Positions 10,179 to 18,935 of a stretch of DNA of 64,000 bases are shown in pieces (the first letter of the stretch is position 1; each line of letters starts with the position of its first letter). The notes beneath the pieces were generated by a model. That model was not told where the DNA came from. It did no database searches and saw only the letters and a program-made list of their open reading frames with translations. The DNA is taken from contig NZ_JAGTTN010000001.1 in NCBI RefSeq assembly GCF_020682705.1, positions 434,001 to 498,000 on the forward strand, given 5' to 3'. The stretch is from Microbacterium allomyrinae (GTDB lineage: Bacteria; Actinomycetota; Actinomycetes; Actinomycetales; Microbacteriaceae). The position numbers and the translations under genes are program-made.

Positions 10179-10862
10179 TCAGCCTTCGAAGCGGTAGCCG
10201 AGGCCGCGTACGGTGACCAGCATCGTGGGGGAGCTCGGATTCGCCTCGATGCGAGAGCGGATGCGCTTGATGTGCACGTCGAGGGTCTTGGTGTCGCCGA
10301 AGTAGTCACTCCCCCAGACGCGGTCGATCAGCTGCCCGCGCGTGAGCACGCGACCGGCGTTGCGCATGAGCACTTCGAGCAGCTCGAATTCCTTGAGTGG
10401 CATGTTGATCTCGCCGCCGTCGACGGCGACGGTGTGGCGGTCGATGTCGAGAACGACGCGTCCGCCTTCCAGCACTCGGTCCTCGAGGTCGGCGTCGATC
10501 TGCGAGAGCCGTCGCAGCACCGCCCGCATGCGGGCGAGCAGCTCGCGCGCCGAGTACGGCTTGGTCACGTAGTCGTCGGCGCCCAGCTCGAGCCCCACGA
10601 CGATGTCGACCTCGGAGTCCTTGGCGGTCAGCATGATGATCGGCACGGCCGAGGTGGTGCGGATCTGACGGCAGACCTCGGTCCCCGGCATCCCGGGGAG
10701 CATGAGGTCCAGCAGCACGATGTCGGAACCACGCTCGCGAAAGGCGGCCATAGCGGCCGGGCCGTCCTCGGCGATCTCGACCTCGTATCCCTCGCGGCGA
10801 AGCAGATAGGCGAGCGGGTCGGCGAGGTCTGGCTCGTCCTCCACGATCAGGACGCGAGTCAT
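10179..10862 (-). CDS. regX3: Phosphate-type two-component response regulator RegX3
   Basis: A 227-residue OmpR/PhoB-type regulator. The receiver domain has the acidic pocket EDE (about 8-10), phospho-acceptor Asp near 52 (LLDLMLPGMPG), Thr in MLTAKDS and Lys in VTKPYSA. The C-terminal winged helix carries the recognition region TKTLDVHIKRIRSRIE. It overlaps senX3 by 4 nt (ATGA) and is divergent from phoU with gpmA beyond, the SenX3-RegX3 neighbourhood of mycobacteria. It is the best candidate reader of the GTTCACC-type boxes found at phoU, ppk and pstS. Confidence 0.9.
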   Translation of the reverse strand: MTRVLIVEDEPDLADPLAYLLRREGYEVEIAEDGPAAMAAFRERGSDIVLLDLMLPGMPGTEVCRQIRTTSAVPIIMLTAKDSEVDIVVGLELGADDYVTKPYSARELLARMRAVLRRLSQIDADLEDRVLEGGRVVLDIDRHTVAVDGGEINMPLKEFELLEVLMRNAGRVLTRGQLIDRVWGSDYFGDTKTLDVHIKRIRSRIEANPSSPTMLVTVRGLGYRFEG

Positions 10863-12115
10863 ACGGTGTCTCCGTTCGTCAGGGTCGCAGAACCCGTAGG
10901 CGCTGCGGGGGTCTTGGGGGCGGCGGACCGCGGGGGCGAGGCGGTCGCCGGACGCTTCTTCTTGCGGCCGCGCTTGGGCACCGGCTCGCCGACCGGCGCC
11001 TCGATCTGCGGAAGGCGGATCGTGAAGGTCGAACCGCGGCCGGGCCGTGACCACAGGCGCACATCGCCTCCGTGCCGCTGCACCGCGTGCTTCACGATCG
11101 ACAGGCCGAGGCCGCTGCCGCCGGTGCGGCGGGCGCGGGCCGGGTCGGCACGGTAGAAGCGCTCGAAGATGCGATCCTGGTCGCCTTCTGCGATGCCGAT
11201 GCCTCGGTCCGTGACGGCGATCTCGATGATGCCGTCGGCGGCCTTCACGCCGACGCCGACGCTCGATCCGCGCGTCGAGTACGCGATCGCATTGGCGATG
11301 AGATTGCCGACGGCCTCGCTGAGCACCTGCGCGTCTCCGCGCACATACAGTCCGCGCAGCCCGCCGCGCACCACGTCGACCCCCGCGGAGTCCGCCTGGA
11401 TCGCGTGGGCGTCGAGTGCGGATGCCACGACCTCGTCGATCGCGACGTCGCGCAGCGTCAGCTCGTCGGCCGCCTGCAGGCGCGACAGGTTCATGATGCG
11501 CGATGTGAGCAGTGCGAGCCGGGCCGCCTCGGCCGACAGGCGCGCGGTGAAGATGCGCACCTGCGGCGGATCGTCGGCGGCGGACTCGATGGCCTCGGCG
11601 AGCAGGCTCACCGCTCCGACCGGGGTCTTCAGCTCGTGACTCGTGTTCGCGACGAAGTCGCGGCGCATCTCTTCGACGCGTTCGCGCTCGGTGATGTCGC
11701 GGAGAACGAGCAGCGTCAACCGCGGCGAGATGCGGGTCGCGCGCACCACGACGAGGCGGGGCTCGGCGGGAGGTGCTCCTCGGCGCAGGCGCAGCGTCTC
11801 GGTCTCGGGCGCATCGGCGGTCCGGGCGGTCCGCGCGACGGCGCGCAGCTCATCCGTGGGCAGCGAACGTCCCTCGATGAGGTCGAAGGGGACGGCCGCG
11901 GCGGAGGCGGCGAGAACCGTGGACGACGCGTCGACGACGACGGCCGCGTCATCCATTCCGTGCAGTACCTCGCGCACTCCGTCGGGGATCTGAAGCGATG
12001 TCTCCACCCGCGCGTTGTCACGCGCTCGCAGCGCCGCGACGATGATCGCCGAGATCGAGCCGCCGATGAGGATTCCCACGAAGAGGGCGAGCAGCGCAAG
12101 CTGCGTCGTGTCCAT
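10859..12115 (-). CDS. senX3: Sensor histidine kinase SenX3
   Basis: A 418-residue membrane kinase, partner of RegX3, sensing phosphate status with the Pst system. One N-terminal membrane segment (about 5-27) is followed by a PAS-like region, the H-box FVANTSHELKTPVG, and the N, G1 and G2 boxes of the ATPase domain (NLIANAIAYS, DRGIGI, GGSGLGLSI). A Lys/Pro/Ala-rich tail of about 40 residues extends past the catalytic domain. The ATG at 12115 lacks a Shine-Dalgarno but has TACGCT 6 nt upstream, so the mRNA is probably leaderless. The stop overlaps regX3. Confidence 0.9.
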   Translation of the reverse strand: MDTTQLALLALFVGILIGGSISAIIVAALRARDNARVETSLQIPDGVREVLHGMDDAAVVVDASSTVLAASAAAVPFDLIEGRSLPTDELRAVARTARTADAPETETLRLRRGAPPAEPRLVVVRATRISPRLTLLVLRDITERERVEEMRRDFVANTSHELKTPVGAVSLLAEAIESAADDPPQVRIFTARLSAEAARLALLTSRIMNLSRLQAADELTLRDVAIDEVVASALDAHAIQADSAGVDVVRGGLRGLYVRGDAQVLSEAVGNLIANAIAYSTRGSSVGVGVKAADGIIEIAVTDRGIGIAEGDQDRIFERFYRADPARARRTGGSGLGLSIVKHAVQRHGGDVRLWSRPGRGSTFTIRLPQIEAPVGEPVPKRGRKKKRPATASPPRSAAPKTPAAPTGSATLTNGDTV

Positions 12116-12121
12116 AGGACC

Positions 12122-12127
12122 AGCGTA
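12122..12127 (-). promoter_or_regulatory. -10 element (TACGCT) for leaderless senX3-regX3
   Basis: TACGCT on the minus strand is followed by six bases and the ATG of senX3. No Pho-type repeat lies next to it, so this operon seems not to share the phoU control. Confidence 0.5.
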
Positions 12128-12187
12128 CGGGCAGGCCGACGACGCAGCCGGACCGCGAGAGCGAGTGCGGGACCGCGGCCCGCTACT

Positions 12188-12231
12188 ATTCACCGCGGCG
12201 GCACCATCCGTTAACCTTCGCTGGCGACAAT
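12188..12231 (+). promoter_or_regulatory. Pho box (three repeats) and -10 of the phoU promoter
   Basis: Three 7-mers at exact 11-bp spacing read ATTCACC (12188-12194), CGGCACC (12199-12205) and GTTAACC (12210-12216). Nine bases after the last comes GACAAT (12226-12231), a plausible -10. This is the PhoP/RegX3 direct-repeat geometry, with the box replacing a -35. Confidence 0.65.
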
Positions 12232-12281
12232 CACGGAGGCGCGGGGCGGTTGCCTGCCCGAAATCACGAAAGGTGCGTCCG

Positions 12282-12965
12282 ATGCGCGAAGTCTTCCATC
12301 AGTCTCTCGAGGACGTGCAGGGCCGTCTCGTCGAGATCGCCGAGCTCGTCACCATCGCCATCGACAAGGCGACGCGAGCGTTCGGCACGAGCGATGTGGG
12401 ACTCGCCGAGGAGGTCATCGAGGCCGACTCCATCATCGACGAGAAGGCGATCGCCCTCGACGAGCTCGCGATCGAGATCCTCGCCCGCCAGCAGCCGGTC
12501 GCCCGTGACCTGCGCATCGTGGTGAGCGCACTGCGCATGAGCGCCTCGCTCGAGCGCATGGGCGACATCGCCGAGCACATCGCGCAACTCACCCGCATGC
12601 GCTTCCCCGAGCGGGCGATCCCCAAGGGCCTCAAGTCGACGTTCCTGAAGATGGGCGAACTCGACGTCGAGGTCGCCCGTCAGCTCACCGAGCTGCTGCG
12701 CACGCAGGACCTCGCCATCACCGAGGAGATCCGCAACGCCGACGACGACATCGACGACCTGCACGTCTCGGTGTTCGAGAAGGTGCTCAGCGACAGCTGG
12801 CAGGGCGAGGCGTCGGCGACCGTCGACGCGACGCTCGCGAGCCGCTACCACGAGCGCTTCGCGGATCACGCCGTCTCTGTCGCCAAGAAGGTCGCCTATC
12901 TGTCGACCGGCGACTGGACTCCGGCGACAGACACGATCGAGATCGTCGTCGGGCCGACGCAGTAG
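12282..12965 (+). CDS. phoU: Phosphate transport system regulator PhoU
   Basis: A 227-residue all-helical protein with two PhoU repeats. The metal-binding acidic motifs are visible (ERMGDIAEHIAQL in repeat 1 and ERFADHAVSVAKK in repeat 2). PhoU passes the state of the Pst transporter to the sensor kinase and keeps the Pho response off when phosphate is plentiful. The ATG at 12282 follows CGAAAGG. It is divergent from senX3-regX3 and separate from pstSCAB at 28.9-33.0 kb. A three-repeat Pho box lies upstream, implying feedback by RegX3. Confidence 0.95.
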   Translation: MREVFHQSLEDVQGRLVEIAELVTIAIDKATRAFGTSDVGLAEEVIEADSIIDEKAIALDELAIEILARQQPVARDLRIVVSALRMSASLERMGDIAEHIAQLTRMRFPERAIPKGLKSTFLKMGELDVEVARQLTELLRTQDLAITEEIRNADDDIDDLHVSVFEKVLSDSWQGEASATVDATLASRYHERFADHAVSVAKKVAYLSTGDWTPATDTIEIVVGPTQ

Positions 12966-12977
12966 TCGCACAACGCG

Positions 12978-13016
12978 CGAAAGAGCGGATGCCTCGATGA
13001 GGCATCCGCTCTTTCG
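12978..13016. terminator. Bidirectional terminator between phoU and gpmA
   Basis: A perfect 18-bp stem closes a 3-nt GAT loop. The outer ends are CGAAAGAG and CTCTTTCG, giving short T-rich tails in both directions. The centre contains GGATGCC and its complement. Confidence 0.85.
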
Positions 13017-13034
13017 ATATCTGTCGCCTGTCGG

Positions 13035-13784
13035 CTACGCCTTGCCCTGGTTCGCCACCGCGGCGGCACCGGCCGCCGCAGCCTCGGGGTCGAGGTACTC
13101 CCCCGGGCCGAGCGGCTCGAGGTTCTCGTCGAGGCGGTAGACCAGCGGGATGCCGGTCGGGATGTTCAGCTCGGCGATATCGGCGTCGCTGATGCCGTCG
13201 AGGTGCTTCACGAGTCCGCGCAGCGAGTTGCCGTGCGCCGTCACGAGTACGGTCTTGCCGGCCTTCAGATCGGGGGCGATCTCGTCGTGCCAGTACGGCA
13301 GCATGCGGTCGATCACGAGCTTGAGCGACTCGGTGTGCGGGACCTCGCCGTCGATGCCGACGTATCGGGGGTCACCGACCTGGCTGTACTGGTCGTCGGC
13401 CGGAAGCGGCGGCGGCGGTACGTCGAACGAACGGCGCCAGAGCATGAACTGCTCATTGCCGAACTCGTCGAGGGTCTGCGCCTTGTCCTTGCCCTGCAGT
13501 GCGCCGTAGTGGCGCTCGTTGAGGCGCCAGGTGCGCTTGACGGGGATCCAGAGACGGTCGGCCGAATCCAGTGCGATGTCGGCGGTCTGGATGGCACGGC
13601 TGAGGAGGGAGGTGTGCAGCACGTCGGGCAGGATGCCGGACTCGGCGAGCAGCTCGCCACCGCGCGCGGCTTCGGCCTTGCCCTGGTCGGTGAGGCGGAC
13701 ATCCACCCAGCCGGTGAACTGGTTCGTCTTGTTCCACTCGCTCTGTCCGTGACGGAGGAGGATCAGCGTATAGGGCGCGGTCAT
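13035..13784 (-). CDS. gpmA: 2,3-bisphosphoglycerate-dependent phosphoglycerate mutase
   Basis: A 249-residue glycolytic enzyme interconverting 3- and 2-phosphoglycerate. The phospho-accepting histidine is in [10 protein letters not shown] (about 8-17). The second catalytic region [14 protein letters not shown] and the C-terminal [15 protein letters not shown] are intact. Length matches the usual 247-250. The ATG at 13784 has GGGGC before it; an in-frame ATG at 13793 has no site. Placement beside senX3-regX3 and phoU matches mycobacteria. Confidence 0.95.
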   Translation of the reverse strand: MTAPYTLILLRHGQSEWNKTNQFTGWVDVRLTDQGKAEAARGGELLAESGILPDVLHTSLLSRAIQTADIALDSADRLWIPVKRTWRLNERHYGALQGKDKAQTLDEFGNEQFMLWRRSFDVPPPPLPADDQYSQVGDPRYVGIDGEVPHTESLKLVIDRMLPYWHDEIAPDLKAGKTVLVTAHGNSLRGLVKHLDGISDADIAELNIPTGIPLVYRLDENLEPLGPGEYLDPEAAAAGAAAVANQGKA

Positions 13785-13886
13785 GCGCCCCATGATATCG
13801 GCGTGCGGTGACGCGCCCTCCTCCTGTGACACCGGCACCCGCCGCGTACGACGGTGGCGGCGCCCCGACGATGGCACGATGGGGGC

Positions 13887-14723
13887 ATGGGATCGGCGCG
13901 TTCCTCGCATGGCCCGGTCGTCGGGCAGGTCACCCGCGGGACGACCGGCACCAACCGGCTGCGACGAATCGACCGCTGGATCGCTCGTCAGCCCGCCCTG
14001 CGTGCGGCAGCGGATCCCCTCGTGGTCGACCTCGGCTATGGCGCGAGCGGGGTCACGGCGCTGGAACTGTACTCGAGGCTGCACGCCGCGCGTCCCGACG
14101 TGGAGGTGCTCGGACTCGAGATCGAGCCGGCACGGGTGGCGCGAGCGCGGGCCCAGCTGGACGAGGTGAGATCCGGCGCGACCTCCTTCCCGCCGGATGC
14201 GCGCGTCTCGTTCGCCCGGGGTGGCTTCGAAGTACCGGTGCCGGGCGGGCGGCGCCCCGCCGTGATCCGCGCTCTGAACGTGCTGCGCCAGTACGACGAG
14301 TCCGACGTCGCCGGCGCCTGGCGCTCGATGACCTCGCGACTCGCGCCGGGCGGGCTGCTCGTCGAGGGCACGTGCGACGAGATCGGCCGCATCGCGACCT
14401 GGGTGGCGGTCGACGAACGCTCCGCACCGCAGACCTTCACGATCTCCCTGCGGCTGGCGGGGCTGGAGCAGCCGTCGGTCGCGGCCGAGCGGCTGCCGAA
14501 GGCGCTCATCCACCGCAATGTGCCCGGCGAACGGGTGCACGCGTTCCTGGTGGCCCTCGACGCCGAGTGGGACCGTGCGGCCGCCGTCTCGCCGTTCGGT
14601 CCGGTGCACCGGTGGCGGACGGCCCTTTCGGCGCTGGCGGCATCAGGATGGCCGCTGCGGGAGCGCTCGCGGTGGCGACTGGGCGAGATCACGGTACCCT
14701 GGGCGGCCGTCTCACCGCGGTGA
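13887..14723 (+). CDS. Class I SAM-dependent methyltransferase-like protein
   Basis: A 278-residue protein with a Rossmann-like core. Motif I is present in variant form ([17 protein letters not shown]), followed by an acidic residue at the end of strand 2 ([14 protein letters not shown]). The C-terminal third is not recognisable. The substrate is unknown. The ATG at 13887 is preceded by CACGAT at 6 nt rather than by a normally spaced Shine-Dalgarno, suggesting a leaderless mRNA. It is divergent from gpmA and convergent with the FUSC gene. Confidence 0.75.
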   Translation: MGSARSSHGPVVGQVTRGTTGTNRLRRIDRWIARQPALRAAADPLVVDLGYGASGVTALELYSRLHAARPDVEVLGLEIEPARVARARAQLDEVRSGATSFPPDARVSFARGGFEVPVPGGRRPAVIRALNVLRQYDESDVAGAWRSMTSRLAPGGLLVEGTCDEIGRIATWVAVDERSAPQTFTISLRLAGLEQPSVAAERLPKALIHRNVPGERVHAFLVALDAEWDRAAAVSPFGPVHRWRTALSALAASGWPLRERSRWRLGEITVPWAAVSPR

Positions 14724-14747
14724 GCCGCTGAGCGGGAGCGGCGCCGG

Positions 14748-15860
14748 TCAGACCCGCGGCAGCACCGCGCGCGCGTCGCCCGCCGCCATGCCGGTCGCCG
14801 TCAGCAGGTCGACCGCGAGCGGACGCAGAGCGGTGATGAGGTTCTGCTCGCTCATCGAGCCCTCCGGGAGGATCGCGACCGGGTCGAGCCGGGCCGCGAC
14901 CGCCCGCACGGCTTCGCGGGCCAGCGGCTGCGTCGCGATGTCGTCGAGACTCTCCTCGACGAGGGATGCCGCACGCATCAGTTCGGCCAGCAGCTCGGCG
15001 AGCAGCGGGCGCCGTTCGCCGTCGTCGCACAGATACACCGCACGCCGCGCGACCACGCGAAGATTGCGGGTGGCGAAGTCCATCGCCTGCAGCACGGCGT
15101 GGTGACGCGCGAGCTCCGCGCGCTGGGGACGCAGCCACGGCGAGAATCTCGCGACGGCGAGGCCGGAATCCAGCGACTCTCGCCATTCCTCGATGCGCGG
15201 TGCGATCGCCCTCGCCTTCTCCAGACCTCGCGCCGCACGCAGGGCGTCGCCCCGCCGCAGCCCCTGCACGATCGTACGGGCCGCGTCTTGGGCCGCGACG
15301 AACACCGCGTGCCCGTCTCGCGCCTCCTCACGCCGCGGATTGCGCGGGATCAGCGCGGTCACGACGAGAGCCGCGACACCTCCCACGATGCCGTCGAGCA
15401 CGCGCGAGAAGGGCTGGGTCGCCGGCAGCGACATGACGATCACGGCCTGGATCGCCGCCATGATCGCGAACGGCGGATAGGGCGAGAGGAAGCGGGCCAC
15501 GAACAGGGTGGCCGTCAGTGCGAGGGCGAGCTGCCACCAGCCAGGGCCGACGGCGAGGACGAATCCTTCGGCGACGATGATGCCCACCAGCATCCCGACG
15601 ACGGTCTCCAGCACGCGCCGCGGTCGGGCGTCGCGCACGAGCCCCAGACTCGAGATCGTGACCGTCGCTGCGAGCAGGGGTGCGGGATGCCCCACGACAT
15701 ACCGCGCGAACGCCCAGGCGGCCGTGGCCGCGACCACGATCTGCACGATCGCGATCGCCGAGCCGCGTGCCCGGCTGAGGTTGGGGCGCGGATCGAACCG
15801 GGCGCGCCATCCCGTCGGGATGACCGCGGTCTCGGGAGAAGAACCCCCGTCGCCGCTCAT
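14748..15860 (-). CDS. FUSC-family membrane protein
   Basis: A 370-residue protein with an N-terminal block of about six membrane segments (residues 33-170) and a helical cytosolic C-terminal half. This is half of the two-fold FUSC/aromatic-acid exporter architecture (AaeB/YccS-like), as is usual in Gram-positives. A role in exporting aromatic or organic acids is inference from family. It starts with ATG at 15860, 24 nt downstream of the ygfZ stop, so it is probably the last gene of the operon that begins with the 37-residue protein at 17718. Confidence 0.8.
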   Translation of the reverse strand: MSGDGGSSPETAVIPTGWRARFDPRPNLSRARGSAIAIVQIVVAATAAWAFARYVVGHPAPLLAATVTISSLGLVRDARPRRVLETVVGMLVGIIVAEGFVLAVGPGWWQLALALTATLFVARFLSPYPPFAIMAAIQAVIVMSLPATQPFSRVLDGIVGGVAALVVTALIPRNPRREEARDGHAVFVAAQDAARTIVQGLRRGDALRAARGLEKARAIAPRIEEWRESLDSGLAVARFSPWLRPQRAELARHHAVLQAMDFATRNLRVVARRAVYLCDDGERRPLLAELLAELMRAASLVEESLDDIATQPLAREAVRAVAARLDPVAILPEGSMSEQNLITALRPLAVDLLTATGMAAGDARAVLPRV

Positions 15861-15884
15861 CGGTGCCGACCGCTCACGACGGCG

Positions 15885-16991
15885 CTACTGGGCCGACGCG
15901 CGTCGAGAGAGCCGTGGCATGCGAGGGATGTTCGCGGTCCTGCCTGCGTCTGGGGGTACGACGACCTCTTGCGCGGCGGAGATCACGCCGTCGGAGGTGT
16001 CGACGGTGAGCACGGCGTCGACCGCGACCGAACGGCGCACGATCGCCAGAGCGATCGGGCCCTCTTCGTAGTGCAGCGCGGCCGAGGTCACCGTGCCGAC
16101 CGACTCGTCACCGACGCGGACGGCGGCACCATGCACGGGCAGCACGCTGTCGCTGCCGTCGAGCTGCAACGCGACGAGCCGCCGCGGCGGGTGTCCGAGG
16201 TTGTGCACCTTGGCGACCGTCTCCTGGCCCCGGTAGCACCCCTTGTCGAGGTGCACCGCGGTGCGCATCCAGTCCAGTTCGTGCGGGAGCGCGCGCTCGT
16301 CGACATCGGTCGTCCACCGAGGCCGCCACGCAGCGACGCGCAGCGCATCGACCGCGGTGAGCCCTGCCAGCACGAGGTCGCCCGCTGCGGCAGCATCCGC
16401 GATCCGTCGCTCTTCGTCGCGCGTCACGATCGCCTCGGCCCAATCCCGATCCGCACCGGGATGGGGATCGACCGCGGCGTAGCCGTAACCGCCGGGCGAC
16501 ACGTCGGGCCAGGGGTCGATCCAGACGAGCGGCCGTCCGGCGGGAGTTGCGGGGACGACGCGCGCGAGTGCCGAGCGCGTACCACCGACGACCGCGAACT
16601 CGTCGTCTGCGGCCCGGGGGTCCACGCGCAGGCGGAACCGCATCTTTCGCAGCCAGGCCAGGAGTCCCTCGGCGTCACCCCGATCGGTGATGAGCCAGGC
16701 GGTCTCGCCATCGTCGACGACGGATGCCGCATGCTCGACGTGACCCTGCGGGTCGAGCACCAGCAGCTCGGTGCCGACGCCGGGGTCGAGGCGCGTGAGC
16801 GCCTGCGAGGTGAGCGAGTCGAGCCACGACAGGCGATCCTCGCCCGGCACGGCGATGACGGCCCGATCACCGAGGGGCGCGATCGCCTCGCCTGCTGCGA
16901 GGCGGCGCTGTTCCACGAGCGGGCTGCCCAGATGCAGCAGGCCCGAGTCGTCCAGGACGGCGCCGGGCAGGGCGGAGAAGACGGACGGCAT
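15885..16991 (-). CDS. ygfZ: YgfZ/GcvT-like folate-binding protein
   Basis: A 368-residue homologue of YgfZ/COG0354, a tetrahydrofolate-dependent factor for repair or maturation of some Fe-S enzymes. The diagnostic motif KGCYRGQE is present near residue 245 (LDKGCYRGQETVAKVHNL). The GcvT-like fold covers the whole length. The ATG at 16991 shares one base with the stop of the preceding gene (TGATG), so translation is coupled. Coupling to a heme-binding beta-barrel gene is common in actinobacteria. Confidence 0.9.
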   Translation of the reverse strand: MPSVFSALPGAVLDDSGLLHLGSPLVEQRRLAAGEAIAPLGDRAVIAVPGEDRLSWLDSLTSQALTRLDPGVGTELLVLDPQGHVEHAASVVDDGETAWLITDRGDAEGLLAWLRKMRFRLRVDPRAADDEFAVVGGTRSALARVVPATPAGRPLVWIDPWPDVSPGGYGYAAVDPHPGADRDWAEAIVTRDEERRIADAAAAGDLVLAGLTAVDALRVAAWRPRWTTDVDERALPHELDWMRTAVHLDKGCYRGQETVAKVHNLGHPPRRLVALQLDGSDSVLPVHGAAVRVGDESVGTVTSAALHYEEGPIALAIVRRSVAVDAVLTVDTSDGVISAAQEVVVPPDAGRTANIPRMPRLSRRASAQ

Positions 16992-17593
16992 CAGTCCACC
17001 CGCGCGAGACGCGCCGACGCGTGCGAGCCGAGTTCGAATCCGAGGGCAGCGACATCCCACGCCCACAGCAGGTGAGCATCCACGAGGCCGTACATCCGCG
17101 TCGCCGCGGCGTAGTCCTTGGCGCCGGCCGGCCGCACCACGGCATCGGTCGCGATGTCGATGCGCGGGCCGCGGATCTGACCGAGATAGAGCTCGCTCAC
17201 GCCGTCCGCGTGGACGAGCGACACCTCGATGTCGAAACCGCCTTCCGCATTGCGCAGCTCTTCGACGTCGTCCGCCGTTCGATGCGCAGCGATGACGGCG
17301 GCGGGAAGCAGACCCGGCCCGGCGTCGGCATCGGTGGCTTGGCGCGAGAGTCGCCAGTAGCCGACCTCGGCGACCAGTCGGGTGCGCACGGCGTCGTCCT
17401 GCGCGTCGTGCAACCAGGCTTCGGCCGAGTAGTTCAGATAGTCGCCGCCGTCATGGCTGAAGCTCACGCGGTGCGTGAACTCGCCGGTATAGGCGTGGTC
17501 GCCGTAGTCGACGACCCCCGTGCCCTCCCAGACGCCGATGAGCCACGACAGCGGCACCAGATCGGCGGCGAGACCCTCCGGCAGATCGATCAC
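16991..17593 (-). CDS. Nitrobindin-like heme-binding beta-barrel (FABP/DUF1794)
   Basis: A 200-residue protein of the THAP4/nitrobindin heme-binding beta-barrel family. The hallmark GxWxGxG occurs near residues 15-22 (LIGVWEGTGVVDY). A conserved core (FTHRVSFSHDGGDYLNYSAEAW) follows. Family members bind ferric heme and may isomerise peroxynitrite; that activity is not visible here. GTG at 17593 was chosen because it lies 11 nt after the small upstream gene and gives the normal N-terminus. Its stop overlaps the ygfZ start. Confidence 0.85.
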   Translation of the reverse strand: MIDLPEGLAADLVPLSWLIGVWEGTGVVDYGDHAYTGEFTHRVSFSHDGGDYLNYSAEAWLHDAQDDAVRTRLVAEVGYWRLSRQATDADAGPGLLPAAVIAAHRTADDVEELRNAEGGFDIEVSLVHADGVSELYLGQIRGPRIDIATDAVVRPAGAKDYAAATRMYGLVDAHLLWAWDVAALGFELGSHASARLARVD

Positions 17594-17604
17594 GAGACGA
17601 CCTG

Positions 17605-17718
17605 TCAGCGCTGGCCGCGGTACAGGTTCTTCACGACCACCGCGGAGACGAAGACGATCGCGAGCGACGCGAGAGCGAGCAGACCCACGAAGAAGAGTTC
17701 GAGCGCGACGAGATCCAT
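17605..17718 (-). CDS. 37-residue single-pass membrane protein
   Basis: A very short gene. It translates as MDLVALELFFVGLLALASLA, then IVFVSAVVVKNLYRGQR. Residues 5-27 form one membrane helix and the C-terminus is basic, so it should be cytosolic. It has no recognisable family. The ATG is 6 nt after TAGACT, a textbook leaderless arrangement, and the stop is 11 nt before the nitrobindin-like gene. It therefore heads the operon. Confidence 0.65.
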   Translation of the reverse strand: MDLVALELFFVGLLALASLAIVFVSAVVVKNLYRGQR

Positions 17719-17724
17719 GGCAAG

Positions 17725-17730
17725 AGTCTA
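17725..17730 (-). promoter_or_regulatory. -10 element (TAGACT) for a leaderless operon
   Basis: TAGACT reads on the minus strand and overlaps the TAG stop codon of the upstream membrane-protein gene. Six bases separate it from the ATG at 17718. Confidence 0.55.
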
Positions 17731-18036
17731 GCCGGGAACGATCGCGGCGAGACCGAATCCGAGGCTGATGACGCCCATCACGACGGTCGCTCCGAGCACG
17801 CTGGCCGCGACACGCTCGGTGAAGCCCTGGGATCGGCCCGACCACAACTGGATCGCGAAGGCTGCGAGCAGGCACCCGCCCAGCCCGACGCCGAGCCACG
17901 CGGCGCGAAGGTCGACGGGGGTGAAGATCCCCACCGCCACGGCGATCAGCGCCGCGACGACCCATACGGCGATGACGCCGCCGAGAGTGCGACGGGGAGC
18001 GAGTTCGGGCACGGCCACGCCCCCATCATCGCGCAT
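17728..18036 (-). CDS. Small membrane protein of unknown function
   Basis: A 102-residue protein with three hydrophobic segments (about residues 16-36, 43-63 and 80-100). It has no recognised domain and resembles unnamed small actinobacterial membrane proteins. A GTG at 18018 is an alternative start and would give 96 residues; it follows GATGATGGGGGC. It is divergent from the GlnR-like gene and lies just upstream of the 37-residue protein operon on the same strand. Confidence 0.6.
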   Translation of the reverse strand: MRDDGGVAVPELAPRRTLGGVIAVWVVAALIAVAVGIFTPVDLRAAWLGVGLGGCLLAAFAIQLWSGRSQGFTERVAASVLGATVVMGVISLGFGLAAIVPG

Positions 18037-18130
18037 GACGACGCCCCGTGCACCGCATCGCGATCGGTCTGTCGCTGCTCCGGGTTCGTCATGCAACCCT
18101 TCCGAACCTGATCGAGGCCCTCGCACGCCC

Positions 18131-18136
18131 TACACT
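18131..18136 (+). promoter_or_regulatory. -10 element (TACACT) for the GlnR-like gene
   Basis: TACACT matches TAnnnT and would start transcription near 18143. That gives a short leader containing the GGAAAGG site used by the TTG start at 18177. Confidence 0.5.
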
Positions 18137-18176
18137 GGGGTCACGGCGCGCCCCCACGCGCCGGAAAGGCGATGCA

Positions 18177-18875
18177 TTGGCACAGCTCCTGGTTCTGAGC
18201 TCCACGCACGGAGGCGGCCCCGTCCTGCCCTCGCTCGAGTTGCTGAGCCATCGTGTCCGGCAGATCCCCGCCGAGCCGGCGCAGTTGGTCAACGCGCCCA
18301 GCGCAGACATCATCTTCGTCGACGCGCGCGTCGATCTGGTCGGCGCGAAGTCGCTCTGCAAGATTCTCAATACGACCGGTCTCGACGCTCCACTGCTGCT
18401 CGTGGTCACCGAGGGCGGCCTCACCGCCGTATCGACGGACTGGGGCGTCGACGACGTCATCCTCGTCACGGCCGGCCCCGCCGAGGTCGATGCCCGCATC
18501 CGCCTCGCGATCGGACGGATGACGAAGGAGCAGGTCTCCACGCGCATCCAGACCTCGGGCATCACGATCGACGAGTCGTCGTACTCGGCCAAGGTGCACG
18601 GCAAACCGCTGGATCTCACCTACAAGGAGTTCCAGCTCCTCCACTTCTTCGCCACGCACCCCTCGCGCGTCTTCACCCGAGAGCAGCTGCTGAGCGAGGT
18701 GTGGGGATACGACTACTTCGGCGGCACCCGCACGGTCGACGTGCACGTGCGTCGACTGCGCGCGAAGCTCGGCGACCTCGAGCAGCTGATCGGCACCGTG
18801 CGAAATGTGGGCTACCGCTTCAACGTGTACGAGGACGACCAGCTGCCCACACCGCGCGAGCGCAGCGAGGCATAG
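18177..18875 (+). CDS. glnR: GlnR-like OmpR-family response regulator
   Basis: A 232-residue regulator resembling actinobacterial GlnR, the master nitrogen regulator. The receiver domain is atypical: it keeps an Asp near residue 49 (ADIIFVDAR) and the GlnR-like runs [10 protein letters not shown] and [10 protein letters not shown]. It lacks the acidic pocket pair needed for normal phosphorylation, as in GlnR. The C-terminal winged helix is intact ([18 protein letters not shown]). Translation starts at TTG, supported by GGAAAGG 8 nt upstream; no in-frame ATG fits. It lies directly upstream of ppk. Confidence 0.8.
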   Translation: MAQLLVLSSTHGGGPVLPSLELLSHRVRQIPAEPAQLVNAPSADIIFVDARVDLVGAKSLCKILNTTGLDAPLLLVVTEGGLTAVSTDWGVDDVILVTAGPAEVDARIRLAIGRMTKEQVSTRIQTSGITIDESSYSAKVHGKPLDLTYKEFQLLHFFATHPSRVFTREQLLSEVWGYDYFGGTRTVDVHVRRLRAKLGDLEQLIGTVRNVGYRFNVYEDDQLPTPRERSEA

Positions 18876-18896
18876 CGAGGCGCAGCGCGATCACCC

Positions 18897-18929
18897 GTTC
18901 ACACGCTCGTCACCTCACCCTGCAATGAT
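18897..18929 (+). promoter_or_regulatory. Pho box and -10 of the ppk operon
   Basis: GTTCACA (18897-18903) and CGTCACC (18908-18914) lie 11 bp apart. Nine bases later AATGAT (18924-18929) forms a -10. Six more bases lead to the ppk ATG, so the mRNA is probably leaderless. The geometry equals that of the phoU and pstS promoters. Confidence 0.6.
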
Positions 18930-18935
18930 GAGGGG

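Noticed and set aside
15099..17075. A 658-codon plus-strand open frame over the FUSC and ygfZ genes
   Set aside because: The composition is that of a shadow frame and it spans two real genes and their junction.
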